A stretch of DNA of 64,000 nucleotides from positions 60,480,851 to 60,544,850 of the forward strand of contig NC_092796.1 in assembly GCF_918797505.1 (NCBI RefSeq), written 5' to 3'. Made by a program: the position numbers and the translations under genes. How positions within the stretch are numbered: position 1 is the first letter of the stretch; every line of letters begins with the position of its first letter. This stretch comes from Bemisia tabaci (Eukaryota; Arthropoda; Insecta; Hemiptera; Aleyrodidae). The notes below the pieces were generated by a model. The model was not told where the DNA came from, did not search any database, and was given only the letters and a program-made list of their open reading frames with translations. This document shows positions 46,027-57,999 of this stretch, one piece after another.

Positions 46027-46165
46027 ATTATAACCAGGTAGCCGGGCACGGGACGAGCACTCACGAAAAAGGCGCGTCTGAACAAACAAGACGCAGGACA
46101 ATCCTGCCAAATTCCAACGGTGATACAACTATCATCCATCCAAAAAATGAGCCAAATCCAGTCGC

Positions 46166-46830
46166 GGAAATGGAGAATTTGCACGAAAAATTTTGATTGC
46201 TACATTTGAGAGTGCTCAATGATCTGCATCGCAGTATTTTTCATGATTTTTTCCGATATAGGAAATGGAGAATTTGCACGCAAATGTTTTATTGCTTCAT
46301 CTAAAGTCTAAAGAGCTGATTTTGCAGCATTTTTTAAATTTTTTTTCGGATATGGGAAATAGTATAAAAATAGATTTAAAAGTGAGAAGATGCGCCGCCT
46401 TGTGACGTCATCCGGCGGCGTTTCCCATTTAAACGCATGCATTTTAGCAGATTAGATCATTTTGTCACGTCTCCTTCAATAATTCTTCAATTTATGAACC
46501 AAGAGTATCCTTCGTGTTCAGCTCACTTGATAGCGTCCATTCAATCACGGAATTCATCAAATTTCAGACACCTGCAAATCCTCCATTGTAGGATAATACA
46601 TTTAAAAGTAAGAAAACCTGCCACTTTGTGACGTCATCAGGCGGCATTTCCCATTTAACCGCATGTACTTCAGGAGATAAGGTCATTTTGGTCATATATC
46701 CTTTAATAATGGTTCATTTTAGAAACCAAGAATATTCTCATGCTCAGTTCACACAGCAGTTTCTTCTTAGACATACGATTCACAAAATGTCAACCATTTG
46801 CAAATTCTCCATTCGCCTGAAATCAGTGGA
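46166..46830. repeat. Tandem repeat block (94-bp and 226-bp periods)
   Basis: GGAAATGGAGAATTTGCACG repeats at 46166 and 46260. Further right a 226-bp unit repeats (TGACGTCATCNGGCGGC at 46403 and 46629), each with TTTCCCATTTAA, CGCATG and AACCAAGARTAT. The unit end CAAATTCTCCATT is the inverse of the 94-bp landmark, so the blocks are related. Confidence 0.7.
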
Positions 46831-46899
46831 CGAATCACAGTTTCGGGGAACAAAGTAGGACCCCGATGTCAAAGTCGGCAAGATAAGATGGAAAAGATA

Positions 46900-47250
46900 A
46901 AGCTGCAATTTTCATTGGCAAAGCAGAGGCCATGCTGCCGACTGGAAGTGAGGGGCGTGAGGGGAGGGGAGGGGGCGGCTAGGGGCGGCGGCCCGGGTGG
47001 TGGGGCGAAGGGGAGAGCGGCAAAATGGCGAGGAGATGGAATGTTTGACTACTACAAGTGGTTTATGCTTGTCTTGAAACGTTTCAACTTTGATAATTGC
47101 GAGCTGGAGCGAGAGCGTGGAAAGTCGACAAGTTTGTCACCCAAGCGGGGCCTCCACCGCTTTGGATGAGGCCGGGCCGAGCCAGCCGCTGCCTTGCCAC
47201 ATCTCCACACACGTCCACGTCCAGCCAGCCAAGCCTCTACATTCGCCCCT
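46900..47250. other. GC-rich strip in AT-rich DNA
   Basis: G-rich stretch (about 46940-47030) followed by GC-rich DNA. It could be an unmethylated island or promoter, but no gene is visible beside it. Confidence 0.35.
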
Positions 47251-47254
47251 TTGA

Positions 47255-47720
47255 AGCCATGATAAAAGATCGATTATCATCGTAATACTGTAACAGAGTC
47301 AATTGTTAAATCGACCCTTCTCCATAGGTTTAAATGGCAGATCAATCGATCATCGCAGCATGACATGAAACTGCGCGTAGTTAGATTCCTGCCAGAAAAA
47401 TTGCAAGACGCAGTCCATTTGGGCGTATTTCTACCAAACGGAACTATGTGCATAAAGACATGCGCCTCGAGACCCATAAGAATGTATGCATAACAGGGCT
47501 CACGTTATAATGCACATAGAACCGTTTGGCAGAAATACGTCCATTTGACCTTTTCGCGAAGTGGAATTCCGGACCAAAGCGTGATCATCAGCTATCGATA
47601 TATTCTTATTTGAAGCTATGATAAAAGATCGATTATTAAAGTAACACTGTCATAACCGATCCTTTTCCGTAGGTTTAAGTGGCAGATCAATTGGCTGATC
47701 ATCGCAGCATGACATAAAAG
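47255..47720. repeat. Two copies of the 'AGGTTTAAATGGCAGATCAAT' repeat with a palindromic MITE between
   Basis: Copies at about 47255-47375 and 47565-47720 share ATGATAAAAGATCGATTAT, CCATAGGTTTAAATGGCAGA and ATCATCGCAGCATGACAT. Between them (47410-47543) is the second copy of the 120-bp palindrome. Confidence 0.7.
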
Positions 47721-48102
47721 TGCCCGTCCTTAGATTTTTGCAAAGGAACGTGTGTGTTACGTTAGTGTGTTGGAAAATCGCGATTTTCGGCGGTTTTCGA
47801 GCTTTCCGCAGCTTTAACGCCACTCCTGCTGGACCAAAAAGGAAAAATTCGGCATAATTTTTATCTATAATGAAATCAACTTTAATATGCAACCAATTAC
47901 TACTCAGAAATTTAGCTTAGGAACGGTTTCATTTCACAGGAATGCGATTGTCCGCCATTCCTGTGAATGCGACTCCTGGGAATCCTTCCGCCTGTGTTTT
48001 GTGCTTTCCAAGTCTTCAGCGATAGCTATAATGAGTAAACGGAAAAGAAGTTTTTATCTCTCCTGTGGCAAATTTTATCAGCTGTAGTGTTAAAATTACA
48101 TA

Positions 48103-48357
48103 TCGACGGTGAAACTACCAAACCACGTATCTCGGTTTGCGACGTCGCAGACTTCCTGTCATACTTTATATTTTAAATGAAAAACTACTTAACATCCAGT
48201 CTTGAAAATTTCTGTGATTTTTCCTCTTTGTGCGGAGAAAATTCCGTGAAAATTTCAAGGAATGATATTGATTTGGTCTACTTCAAAAAAATAAAATGTG
48301 AGCGTAGATTTTTAAACACCGCAAACGAGATACGTGGTTTGGTAGTTTCACCGTCGA
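48103..48357. mobile_element. MITE, 'TCGACGG' family, best copy, TA target duplication
   Basis: 255 bp with ~37-bp inverted ends: TCGACGGTGAAACTACCAAA, then CCACGTATCTCG; inverse at the right. TA flanks both sides (48101-48102, 48358-48359), as in Tc1/mariner-type elements. Non-coding. Other copies: 1371, 16609, 27670, 36245, 49427 and 61956. Confidence 0.85.
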
Positions 48358-48649
48358 TATATTTAGTCGATTTAATGCGCTGAAACAGAAATATCTCGGG
48401 AAAACCGCGGAAAATGTGATTTTCCGCAGGAAGGAAATCTGTCAGGAACCCGAACATTCAGGCTCAGTGTGAAAAATTACAGAGGAATCAATAATAACTT
48501 GATTTCGACTTCATTTTGCCATTCAGAGCTACGATTTCTGGTTCATCCGTATGAGCATTTATACGTAGGGGAACTAACGGTACATACGTTGTTTCTAAAC
48601 TGAGCCAGAAATTGTAGTTTGAAATTGCAAAAGGCAGCCCATTTGAGCT

Positions 48650-48795
48650 ATTTGCAAAGTGGAATTCTGGACTAAAGCGTGATCATCAGCTATCGATATA
48701 TTCTTATTAGAAGTTATGCTATAGGATCGATTTTAAAGTAACATCGTGACGATCGATCCTTTTCTATAGGTTTAAATTGCAGTTCAGTCGCAAAG
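48650..48795. repeat. Dispersed 'AGGTTTAAATGGCAGATCAAT' repeat, copy
   Basis: It shares GTGATCATCAGCTATCGATA, TTTTCTATAGGTTTAAATTG and GCAAAGCACGTCCATG with the copies at 47565 and 53800. Confidence 0.6.
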
Positions 48796-49426
48796 CACGT
48801 CCATGTTCACGTCCACGCACACGGCCAAGCGCCCGAAGCCATGCGGGATTATGGCAACCTATACCTCACCCACTGTCTTCCACATGCCGTACGTCACAAC
48901 CTGACGTCGGGAAAATCCAGGAGGAGGGGGTTATTTCAAAATTCGTATCCTGTGACGTGATCAGCCAGGTGCGATTATTGCAATCGTCTAAAACCTGACC
49001 TACCGATTTTTTAGTTCCTCTACGTTTTCATTTGCTGCTTATCATCTTCTCGAACAGGAGTTTTTGACCTATTTTGCTGTGTGGTGCGCTACCTGAATAA
49101 AAAGTCGCCGGTTGGGAAAGACACTTTGCCGTATCCAATGATGCCAAATTTGCAATAGCGCAACATTTGTTAAATCCGAACTAACTGCAACGCCACAACC
49201 TATCCTTCCCTGCTGTTAAAGAGGGCATCTGTGCGACTGAAGAATAAAGCCGATTTAACCTAGGCTAGGCGTCCTGTGGACCGGATTTGAGTTTACCTTC
49301 GTTTTTAAAGCATTGATATTTCAATTTCCGTTATAATTTTGGAATAATATTGTTTTGTTTACGTGCAGAGAAAGAATTAAAAGCAAAACGACTCACGATG
49401 AAAGCCTATTTTTCCGCTACAACACA

Positions 49427-49683
49427 TCGACGGTGAAACTACCAGACCACGTGCCTCGTTTACGCTGTTTAAAAATCTCCGCTACCGTATTATTTTTTGA
49501 AGGAGAACAAATAAAACCATGCTTTGAAGTTCTCACTGAGTTTTCATCGCGCAGAGAAGAAAAATCACTGAAGTTTTCGAGAATTGGTGCTCAGAAGTTT
49601 TGCATTTCAGAAATAAACAATCGCAGGAAGTTTGCAACGTCACAAACCGAGATACTTGGTCTGGTGTGTAGTTCCACCATCGA
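49427..49683. mobile_element. MITE, 'TCGACGG' family, copy
   Basis: TCGACGGTGAAACTACCAGA at the left; inverted, decayed TCGATGGTGGAACTACACAC at the right. The interior aligns inverted to the reference copy. Confidence 0.75.
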
Positions 49684-50429
49684 TATGCGATTTGTAACAA
49701 ACCAAATGAACTCATATGCGAGTTATTTTTGTGCAGAAAGTGCGTAAAAGCCCATTAGATTTTTGGGATAAAAATGTTAGTTATTCATTCACATTATCTG
49801 GTTGTAAAATATGCAGCAAGCTGAACAATTATAACAGCACTGCGAAGCTAATACGCAATTTATTTAAAAATGGCTCAAATGCTACAGACCTCTCGTTTTC
49901 AGGAGATTTCAATTCTTACTTTTTACAGACATCGTCTGTCAACATTTTGATAGATGTGAAACATGGCTGTTACGTCTGATGGAGTTTGGAATATTTGCTA
50001 ATCTTTAACGATAAGTAATTGCTTGTCATTGATTTTGCACATATTCGTTTACCTGAATGACCAGCTTCAAGCCCGGTTCCTGAGTGACCGCACTAATATA
50101 TCAACTCACAATTTAGGACGTCACAAAATTTGCTGCGTAACGAACGGTAAAGAACACCTAGGCAAATTTATTCGATGGACTAGGTGGAGTGGTGTCATAA
50201 TTACATCCGCTAGTTACAGTAAAGGTTAATGATTGCTTATTTTTTCTTTATGTAAAGCAGATGCAAAGTTTCCGATTTTACCCTTTTCGAACTTGCTGCG
50301 GCCCTGTCCGCACGAGCGCGGTTCGCGGAACTTGTTCCCGGAGCAGGTTAAGGCCCTATCCTCACAAGCAAGGTTCAAGGAACTTATTTCACGAACTGCA
50401 AAGATGGATGCAAGATGAATGTCCAAATG
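49684..50429. other. Intergenic, nothing recognised
   Basis: No gene seen. A local direct repeat, CGGAACTTGTTCCCGGAGCA / GGAACTTATTTCACGAACTG, sits near 50330-50400. Confidence 0.4.
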
Positions 50430-50770
50430 CACATTGCATATGAAAAATGTAAGACGCGATGGCGTGAGTCGTGAACTCGCAATGCTCTGCTCTAGTTTAA
50501 AGCGACATTACAAATAAGACAAACGGAAACAAACACAACATGGAAATAAAGCGAGGGAAAGGATGCGCGTTAACGACGGCGCAGAGATACAACTATTCGT
50601 ACTTGATGGACGTCCGTGCTGCATCTGAAAAATTGAAGACGCGATGACGCGAAGCGTAAGTTCTCAACGCTCTGCTATATGCTGCCAATGAGGTGTCGCT
50701 GTGTCGCTCAGATTCAGGAGAAAAGTTAAAATAGAGGCCCGAACACATCTCTCCTACCTTCGGCGTTTAC
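50430..50770 (-). repeat. ~280-bp repeat, 'GCAGCACGGACGTCCATCAA' family, reverse copy
   Basis: It is the inverse of the tandem array at 60600-61200: GACGGCGCAGAGATACAACT, TTGATGGACGTCCGTGCTGC and ATGACGCGAAGCG. It contains just over one unit. Confidence 0.75.
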
Positions 50771-50779
50771 TTACTACCA

Positions 50780-51720
50780 GACCCGCCGCAAGGGGGGGGG
50801 ATACTGGGTCCCTGGTACCGGGGCATGGACCAAGAGAATAAATAAGGACCCCCAACTCCGGTTAGCGCTGACATCAGCGCTCCCTGGCAGAGGGTGTAGT
50901 GAACTAAACCGATGATTGGGTCTTCCTGTTTATATTTCCATGCACCACCTATTTAGGCTTATCACTCAGTAGTGCTCATAGAAGTTTCTAGATCCTCGTA
51001 TCCTCGTGGTCGCCCTGCAGTTTTGAAGAGTTTAGTGTGAAAAGTTTCCCATTTTCATTTCAATCTTCGTCAGTCTTCGTGTACATAAACTGGTATTAAT
51101 GTGAAGTGTTATTTCTAACCGTTTTACTCAGCAGCAACTGCTGTTGAGAAAGCCAAAGGAAGTGTATATGTAGTGTGCAGCAGGAATCAGGATTGTACTT
51201 TTAGCCGAAGGCGCCTCTCTGTTAAGTGAAATCTTTTTAGTGAGAAATAGTGTTGTACTGATAAAAATCAACTGAGTGTCACAAAATCAAAGATACTTGA
51301 CTTCAAGCATTACCTTTAATTTGATTATTAGCAAGTCTCTTTGATTCTGCGTCAGAAGTTGACTGAATCATCTTTGCTCGTGTTTTGATAAGATACTTCA
51401 AATCAAAGTCTTTCGCATTGACCTCTGCCGAAGGTATGTATCTATACAATTTCATTAGTTTGCGAAAGTAAAATGTATTAAAGTATCTACACAAATAAAT
51501 AAATCATAGATAAACAAAGAACATTGCATGGAATAACATACTATAGAGGTACGATCGTGGACCGCTGCGGCGTTAGTTCACCGCACCCTCTGCCAGGTTC
51601 GCTGCGAGCGCGCGTTAACGGTTTTTAACACAGGGTAGTATAGGGAGTTGGGAGTCCTTATTTATTCTATTGGTCCATGACCGGGGCCCGGGCCACGGAG
51701 GGGGCCCGTGTTACCCGTGA
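50780..51720. repeat. ~940-bp segment bounded by ~120-bp inverted repeats
   Basis: The left arm (CATGGACCAAGAGAATAAAT, AAGGACCCCCAACTCC, CCTGGCAGAGGGTG) is inverted at the right (CACCCTCTGCCAGG, GGAGTTGGGAGTCCTTATTT, ATTCTATTGGTCCATG). The ~700-bp middle has no recognisable coding region. It could be a foldback element or an inverted duplication. Confidence 0.6.
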
Positions 51721-52352
51721 AAAACCACTACGAATTCACATGCAACCCTTGTTTGAAAAAGTGAAAAATTTACCCTAAAAATTTCGCAAAAGGTGAATAG
51801 ATTTTCAGAAACACGCTGGGGCACTGCAGAATTCTTCCTAAATTTTCAAAGAAGTATACTTCTTGGAAAATTTTAATCTATTTTTAAGATTTTCAGTACA
51901 GAGGGATATTTTTAGTAACTGCGTTTCATTTTCTTCCGTCGTCAGATGCTAAGGGTCTCCAGTCTGGGCATCCTCTACTTCAATGGCTCATGGCTCAACT
52001 CCCTTACCATAGACAAACGAAGGGGGAGTCCAGGGGGGCCTGACCCTCATAGAAGTGAAAATAGTATCATATGCCCCCCCCCCCCAAAAAAAATTAAAAA
52101 TTTTCCAGGTGTTTTGAATGCAACAATTCGCAAGTATTTTGTGCTGAAAGTATAAAAAAAAAAACATAATTATTCCGCAGAAATTGATGGAAAAATTCTT
52201 TATGGAAGCTTCAAAATGCGTCCAATTAGTCGTATAAATTCTAAAATTTCCCGGGGGATGACCATCGGACCCCCCCCCCCCTCCGTGCTTGGGGCCCGGA
52301 CCTTATAACTGGTACCAGGGCCCGAGATGGGATGTGGCGAGCCTGCATGAAG
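51721..52352 (-). repeat. Reverse-strand relative of the 23153-23724 insertion
   Basis: Read on the - strand it starts CAGGCTCGCCACATCCCATC and GGGCCCTGGTACC, has a run of G, then the same TTTTGAAAAC…TTCACCTTTTGCGAAATTTT and CAAGGGTTGCATGTGAATTC end. It sits against the ~315-bp repeat, like its relative, but at a different position in the unit. Confidence 0.65.
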
Positions 52353-53215
52353 GCTATTTCCATTTAAATCTTCCGTCACATTCTTACGGCGCAATGATAC
52401 AACTAATTAAACTCTCCGGAATGCGTGAGGTATCACGCCGCATTTGAAGGCGTTTTCAAAACAGCTAAGTTGAGCTAAGTCCCGTTTTCGGAATAATCGT
52501 TTTGCATAGTGCATATTATTTTGTTCCCATTTCTAACCACTTGTTTAGGTAATTATAATCCTCCTATAAATACCACACATTTGCTAAATACAATTCTAGC
52601 TGAATTCTAGTTACAATGCATAACTGAAGTGCGCTTCAGCTAGAATTGTATTTAGAAAATGGGTGGTTTTTATAGGAGGATTATAATTAAACAAGTGGTT
52701 AGAATTGGAAACAAAATTATATGAACTATGCAAAACGATTATTCCGATAACGGAACTTGGCTGTTCTGAAAACGCCTTCAAATGCGGCGTGATACCTTAC
52801 GCGTTCCGGAGAGTTCAAATAGTTGTATCATTGCGCCGTAAGAATGTGACGGAAGATTTAAGTGGAAATATTCTCCATGCACGTTGGACGTGTCGATTTC
52901 CTTTGACATTTTTGCGCTGGTGAATGCATAGCTGAAGTGCGCTCCAGCTAGAATTGCATTTAGCAAATGGGTGGTTTTTATAGGAGGATTATAATTAAAC
53001 AAGTGGTTAGAAATGGAAACAAAATAATATGAACTATGCAAAAAGATTATTCCGATAACGGAACTTGGCTGTTCTGAAAACGCCTTCAAATGCGGCGTGA
53101 TACCTCACGCATTCCGGAGAGTTAAAATAGTTGTATCATTGCGCCTTAGAAACGCGACGGAAGATTGCAATTGAAATAGCCTCCATGCATGCTGGGCGTG
53201 TCGATTTCCACGCGC
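52353..53215. repeat. ~315-bp repeat family: head-to-head plus tandem array
   Basis: A reverse unit (about 52353-52600) meets forward units (about 52620-52935 and 52936-53215) at a small palindrome near 52590-52660. The forward units are about 310 bp apart (TGAAGTGCGCTYCAGCTAGA at 52625 and 52934). Landmarks are as at 20396. Confidence 0.8.
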
Positions 53216-53790
53216 GTCCTGCGCGTTTTCGCGATGCAATTTTATGGATTTTTTGAGCCTCTTCTAATCACAATGTAAAACAAATGGAGCCTCCCAAGAA
53301 AAGGGGCTGTTTTAAGAACAACTATGAATACGACCCTGAAATATTTTGTCTCTACCCCAACCACTTGGAATTTAACCATTAAAATGGTCAATTTTCATTA
53401 TTTTCTGATTTGGTAAGAGGTATTAGGTCTAAATAAACTAAATTCATTATTATTTTTATATTAAATTACAGAAATCTCAAACGCACTAAGAGTGCAACGT
53501 TTATTTTCCGAGGATAGCTGCAGAAGCTAGTGAAAAGATTTCTGACAGAAGAGGATCTTCTTTGGAGGCTGCATGGTTTCTTATTACATCTGATATAGAT
53601 CCGACCAACCTAGATTCTTCTTTTATTTCTTCACTGTAATGGGTCAAGCACTGACTTCAGAAATGAGCATTCCGTTCAGTTACTGGCACGAAGGGGGGGG
53701 GGGGGGGGAGAGTGCGGTCACTTCCGTTTTGTTTGATAATAACCGAATTAGTCACGCGATATTTTTGCGATAGGACAAACTGACGTCATG
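53216..53790. other. Intergenic, nothing recognised
   Basis: A G-run near 53693-53708; otherwise featureless. Confidence 0.4.
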
Positions 53791-53799
53791 ATGACCTAT

Positions 53800-53970
53800 T
53801 TTGCAGTGGCGAGGCGTGAATGATCGACTATCGATTTTCCCCCATTTAAAGCTATAGTAGAGAATCGATTTAAGGTATTCATTGCAAACACCCTCTTTAT
53901 CGATCCATTCCATAGATTTAGATGGCAAATCAATCGAAATATCGCAAAGCACGTCATGCCACTGACATTT
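53800..53970. repeat. Dispersed 'AGGTTTAAATGGCAGATCAAT' repeat, copy
   Basis: Landmarks are GAGGCGTGAATGATCGACTA, CACCCTCTTTATCGATCC, TAGATTTAGATGGCAAATCA and ATCGCAAAGCACGTCATG. Confidence 0.6.
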
Positions 53971-54750
53971 TGCGACCTCCGCTCGCTGCAGACAGGGTGA
54001 GCCGGGCAGGGGAGGGGTTTCGGTCATCCGCCCTTTTGATCTCGAGTTCAGCGTCCTCAGTTTACACCGTGTGAGTTAATCTCTGTATCAGCCCAGATAA
54101 CTCACAAGTCAGAACTCGATGTCAAAATGCTGACACTACTTTGATTTCATTGATAACCTCTTTAAATTGGCCGGGGATATTTAAGTTAAAGCTATTTTTT
54201 GGTACATTGATCGGTAATGATACAGTTGCAGTGCCGGCCCAGTTGGGGGGGGGGGGGGTGTTGCCGATTTTTCCTGTCGGGCTGGGGTGGCTTGAGAGTC
54301 CCCCTAACGTTTTGGGTACTAGTGCTACCCTTGAAATACTGGTCATACATTTGAAATATCCTTGATGCTGTGTTCCGCAATTATGAAATATTCGTCGTAA
54401 AAATTAGTACCATCTGGGTTTCCCCTTACAGTATCGAGGCTCCAAGGATAAAAATTTTGACGGCGACGAACATATGTAAAACGATTGGAGAAAGTAACCT
54501 TCAGAGTCGGACGAAAGTCCGATAATCCTCTTCTCATTAATTTCGTCAACGCTTTTTGCATAAGAGTTATCTAGATAACTTTCTGGGACTTAAATCACAC
54601 GTGGATCTTATTCGCAAGACACCTTTCATAATGATAGGTTAATGGAAGGAACGGAAAAGGAACCAATCCAGCGCTTAAAGTTTCAGCCGATTGGCTACTT
54701 TCAGCCGGACTGGTTTCATCGATGCTAGGTCGCGGTGTTTTGTGGTGACT

Positions 54751-54856
54751 GTGTCATCAAAAAATTTCTTTCATGTGTCATCAAAAAATTTCTTTCATGT
54801 GTCATCAAACATTTCTTTCATGTGTCATCAAAAAATTTCTTTCATGTGTTATCAAT
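54751..54856. repeat. 24-bp minisatellite, ~4.5 copies
   Basis: Unit TGTCATCAAAAAATTTCTTT plus CATG, spaced 23-24 bp, followed by a T-run (54857-54877). A little further on (54961-55008) is GAAGAAGAATGAGTTTTCAG with CCGAAACGTTTTGG, a phrase often seen at retroelement 3' ends, but nothing else supports that. Confidence 0.85.
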
Positions 54857-54879
54857 TTTTTTTTTTTTTTTTTTTTTAT

Positions 54880-57252
54880 AACAACATTTTTCTCGTTTTG
54901 CAAGGTACAGCCACGTACTAAGTTTTTAGATTTTTACAATGTTTTACTGTTTTTATGCAACTGAAGAAGAATGAGTTTTCAGCCGAAACGTTTTGGCGGT
55001 ATTTATGTGAAAATTAGCCTTGTTACCAGCTGTTAAATTGTCATCATTGAAAATCGTCTCCCACGCTTGAAATCGATAAAAATTGTATTAAAAAAAAGTA
55101 TGCAACGAAATTTTCCTGTAATAACGGGGCATGCCTTTTATGCATGTACAGTAGAAAAAAGTGATCCGTTCTAGATTGGGCAGATATCCTACGAGTATTC
55201 TGCGCGTGGATGATTAATATGCTGCGATTTGAAAGCGAGGGCAATGATTTTCAAAGCCCAACAAAAAGTACATGAGATTACGGCGGCTTCATGCTGTGCA
55301 TAGACGATGGACTATGCTCTGGGTGGAGTTTTTAATGAATATTTTGAACGTTCAGCTTATTTATCTACTTTCTTTGTGTGAGGAATCAAAGTGCAGGCGT
55401 AGGGACACCGGAATTCAAAGTGCGCTGATATAATATCGAAGGTAGCGCCATTCCAGAAAACCCGACTGAGATACGGCACCCAATCTCTGGTAAATATTCA
55501 TTGAACCTCTTTCGAACCCGAGCAGGGGTACATATTTCATTCATAACATCGGCTCGCACTTCATCATTGTGTGATCAGATTGTTACGTTGTTGGAAACAT
55601 ATTTTATCACGCGCCTAGGACCATGAATGAAATGCTTGTAAAATTGGTTCAAACATCCGGTGTTGCGGATTGAGGTCGTAAAAGACCGTGTTGAAATGAA
55701 TAACCGATGAGAAATTTTGTTTGGTAAAAAAGGCAACTTTGTACACTGAGGCTCCTACACTAATAAGTTGATGTATGGCTTAATTAGATGGGATGATTGT
55801 TGGAAAGAAAGCCATCATCTGACAACAGTGCTTTGTGCTTATCAAGTTCGTCCATCCATCGCATTCATAGTTACTTAAGTACTGCAAAGACGCTGTTATT
55901 TTTAATTATTAGCCGGCACTTTGTAGGAAATCTTTCAATTTTTGGGATAAAGCTTTTTGGGACTAAAACTGTCTGGTATCTTGGAAACTAACGTGAATAG
56001 AAAAGAAAGGAGGAGACGGTCTGAATGCAAACTGCCTATGTTGCTAAACAGAATTTTTTCTCTGAGGGGTATATAACTATTAACTGTACTCTCAACATTT
56101 TTATCAGCAGCAGCGATGGATCTGAGAGAGATAGCACGGTACAGAGAACCTTCTCCAGAAGTGCAGAATCTTTTTCGCTTTCACATGATTTGACTTTTCA
56201 GTGGAACAGCGTACATAAAAGACGTGCTTACAGGTTTTCTTCAAAAAAGTCAGCGCATATAACTACTTTCTTTCAAGCTCAGGAGCTTACAATTAGATAT
56301 CCCGAAATAAAGTTGCCTTACACTCTGAGGTAGCACAGACACCACATGTTGCATTCTTCCCAAAATAAAGGTGAACTACCTAATAAAGACTTCAACTTTA
56401 GTAATTGGCTTTTTTTCGTTTCTGTTCAGCTTGGATGGTAATGCATATTTCAAACTAAAAATGGCAAGCTGTAAAAAATATCTTATTTTTAGAGTTATTT
56501 TTTTTTAAGGAAAGTTATGAATATTTCCCATTGAAATTTGAAGATATTTAGATTAAATTGCAAACAATATTGGCAGGAAAATATTCACAACTTTCTAAAT
56601 TAATTCGTATATTTTTAAAGAAGTTTGGCAACGCCTGAGGGCTCATACGACGTTCTTCCTCAGCACAACTCTTCGTCTCCCGGACGATGAAGCGTAACTC
56701 TATTCCAATGTTGCCAAATTTTCTCAAACAATTAATTTATTTAACAAATATGTACCTGGGCAATTTCGCCCCAAAATCTTCCTGATTCTTACATAAAATC
56801 GAAAGAAAAATCAGTGAAATTTTCAGTTACAATTGCTCGAGATTCTCCCTGTAAAAAGGCTATTTGCAAGGGTACATTTGGCAACAATGTAATGGAGTTA
56901 AGCTCTTTCGAGAGGAAAACGACAAACTGCATGTGGTTCCGAAAAATGTAGGGCAAAGTTGCGTCCATTTTGGGCCTTGCAAGTACCCACGATTTATACT
57001 GGGTTACCCAATGTAGTCAAGAGAGGCAAGGCACAGGGGGCTGGAATCTGAGCTCGTGTGAGTTGCTCGGTGTGAATGAGCCCCAGGCCTCAGGCTGCCA
57101 CTCTCTACTTTTTCATTCACATTTTTTGCTCTGGCAAATGTTTGAGAGGCCGGCCCCTCATTGATGGTTCCGAGATTATTCTCTCTAATTTGCGTCCCGG
57201 CCCGGCGAAGAATTCGTTTCAACTTTTTTTTCTTTCTCTTTTCCTCCTCGCA
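54880..57252. other. Intergenic with a fragment of a CTGCCGTGC-family MITE
   Basis: About 56560-56668 resembles the right half of the 43611 element (TTTGGCAACGCCTGAGGGCT, CATACGACGTTCTTCCTCAG). The 102-codon frame at 56025-56333 has no recognisable features. Nothing else seen. Confidence 0.4.
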
Positions 57253-57486
57253 GCACAGTGGATCGAGTCAACAGGAGAGGTCGGACAAAATTTGGAAACT
57301 TTAAACGCTAATAACTCCGTTTAAACAAAACTTCGAGGTTCTAAAAGTGGGTTCATTGGTTTTCTCGTGAAATTTTCTGCTGAAGGCGACCCAGGAAATT
57401 TAAATGTGACGAAATAAACAGAAAAATTTGCAATTTTAGTTAAAAATTGTTTGTCCGAATTCTCTAATGGACTCGATTCACTGTGC
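57253..57486. mobile_element. 234-bp MITE with CACAGTG termini
   Basis: The left end GCACAGTGGATCGAGTCAAC and the right end (inverse GCACAGTGAATCGAGTCCAT) pair over about 25 bp. The outer heptamer CACAGTG recalls Transib-type ends, but no 5-bp duplication is visible, so the class is open. Confidence 0.65.
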
Positions 57487-57999
57487 GACGCTCTCCTCGG
57501 TGCAGAGCATTAGAATAAATTAAAAATGGGTCGATTTCGGCCGATGAAACTTCAGTTCGCAAACGAGGGTTAATACTTGCACCCTCATGAATATTTTTAT
57601 GATCTCTGACGAAGAACAATTTTTCTCATGAGAGAAACACAAATGCGCAAAACAAGTGTTGGTTCCGAGTAATGCTCGCTTTCTTAGAAATTGCAGTGGC
57701 GTTTTTTTACCTGAAATACGGGGAAGCAGGATTGGGGCGACGGGGACATGGGTATACTAGACACAAGTTGGCTGATGGTATGATTAGCCCAAAGTGACGT
57801 CATTTTTCTCACTTTAGAGGGAAAATCTCGCGCAGAGTGTACTTTCTCTCGTAAAGTTGAGCTGTTTGGCGCAAAACTAGTTCCATCCAATCAGATTAAC
57901 TCCACGAGGGAAATTATACTCTATGCGAGATTTTCCCTTTGGTGAGAAAAATGATTTGACTGGTGCGGTGAAACGCTTTGTTCTTTGTACTACGGATAC

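Noticed and set aside
54961..55008. 3' end of a retroelement (CCGAAACGTTTTGG phrase)
   Set aside because: No coding remnant upstream; the phrase alone is too short.
56025..56333. 102-codon frame followed by AATAAA near 56363 as a small gene
   Set aside because: No domain, no clear splice sites or promoter, and no composition bias; AATAAA is frequent in AT-rich DNA.
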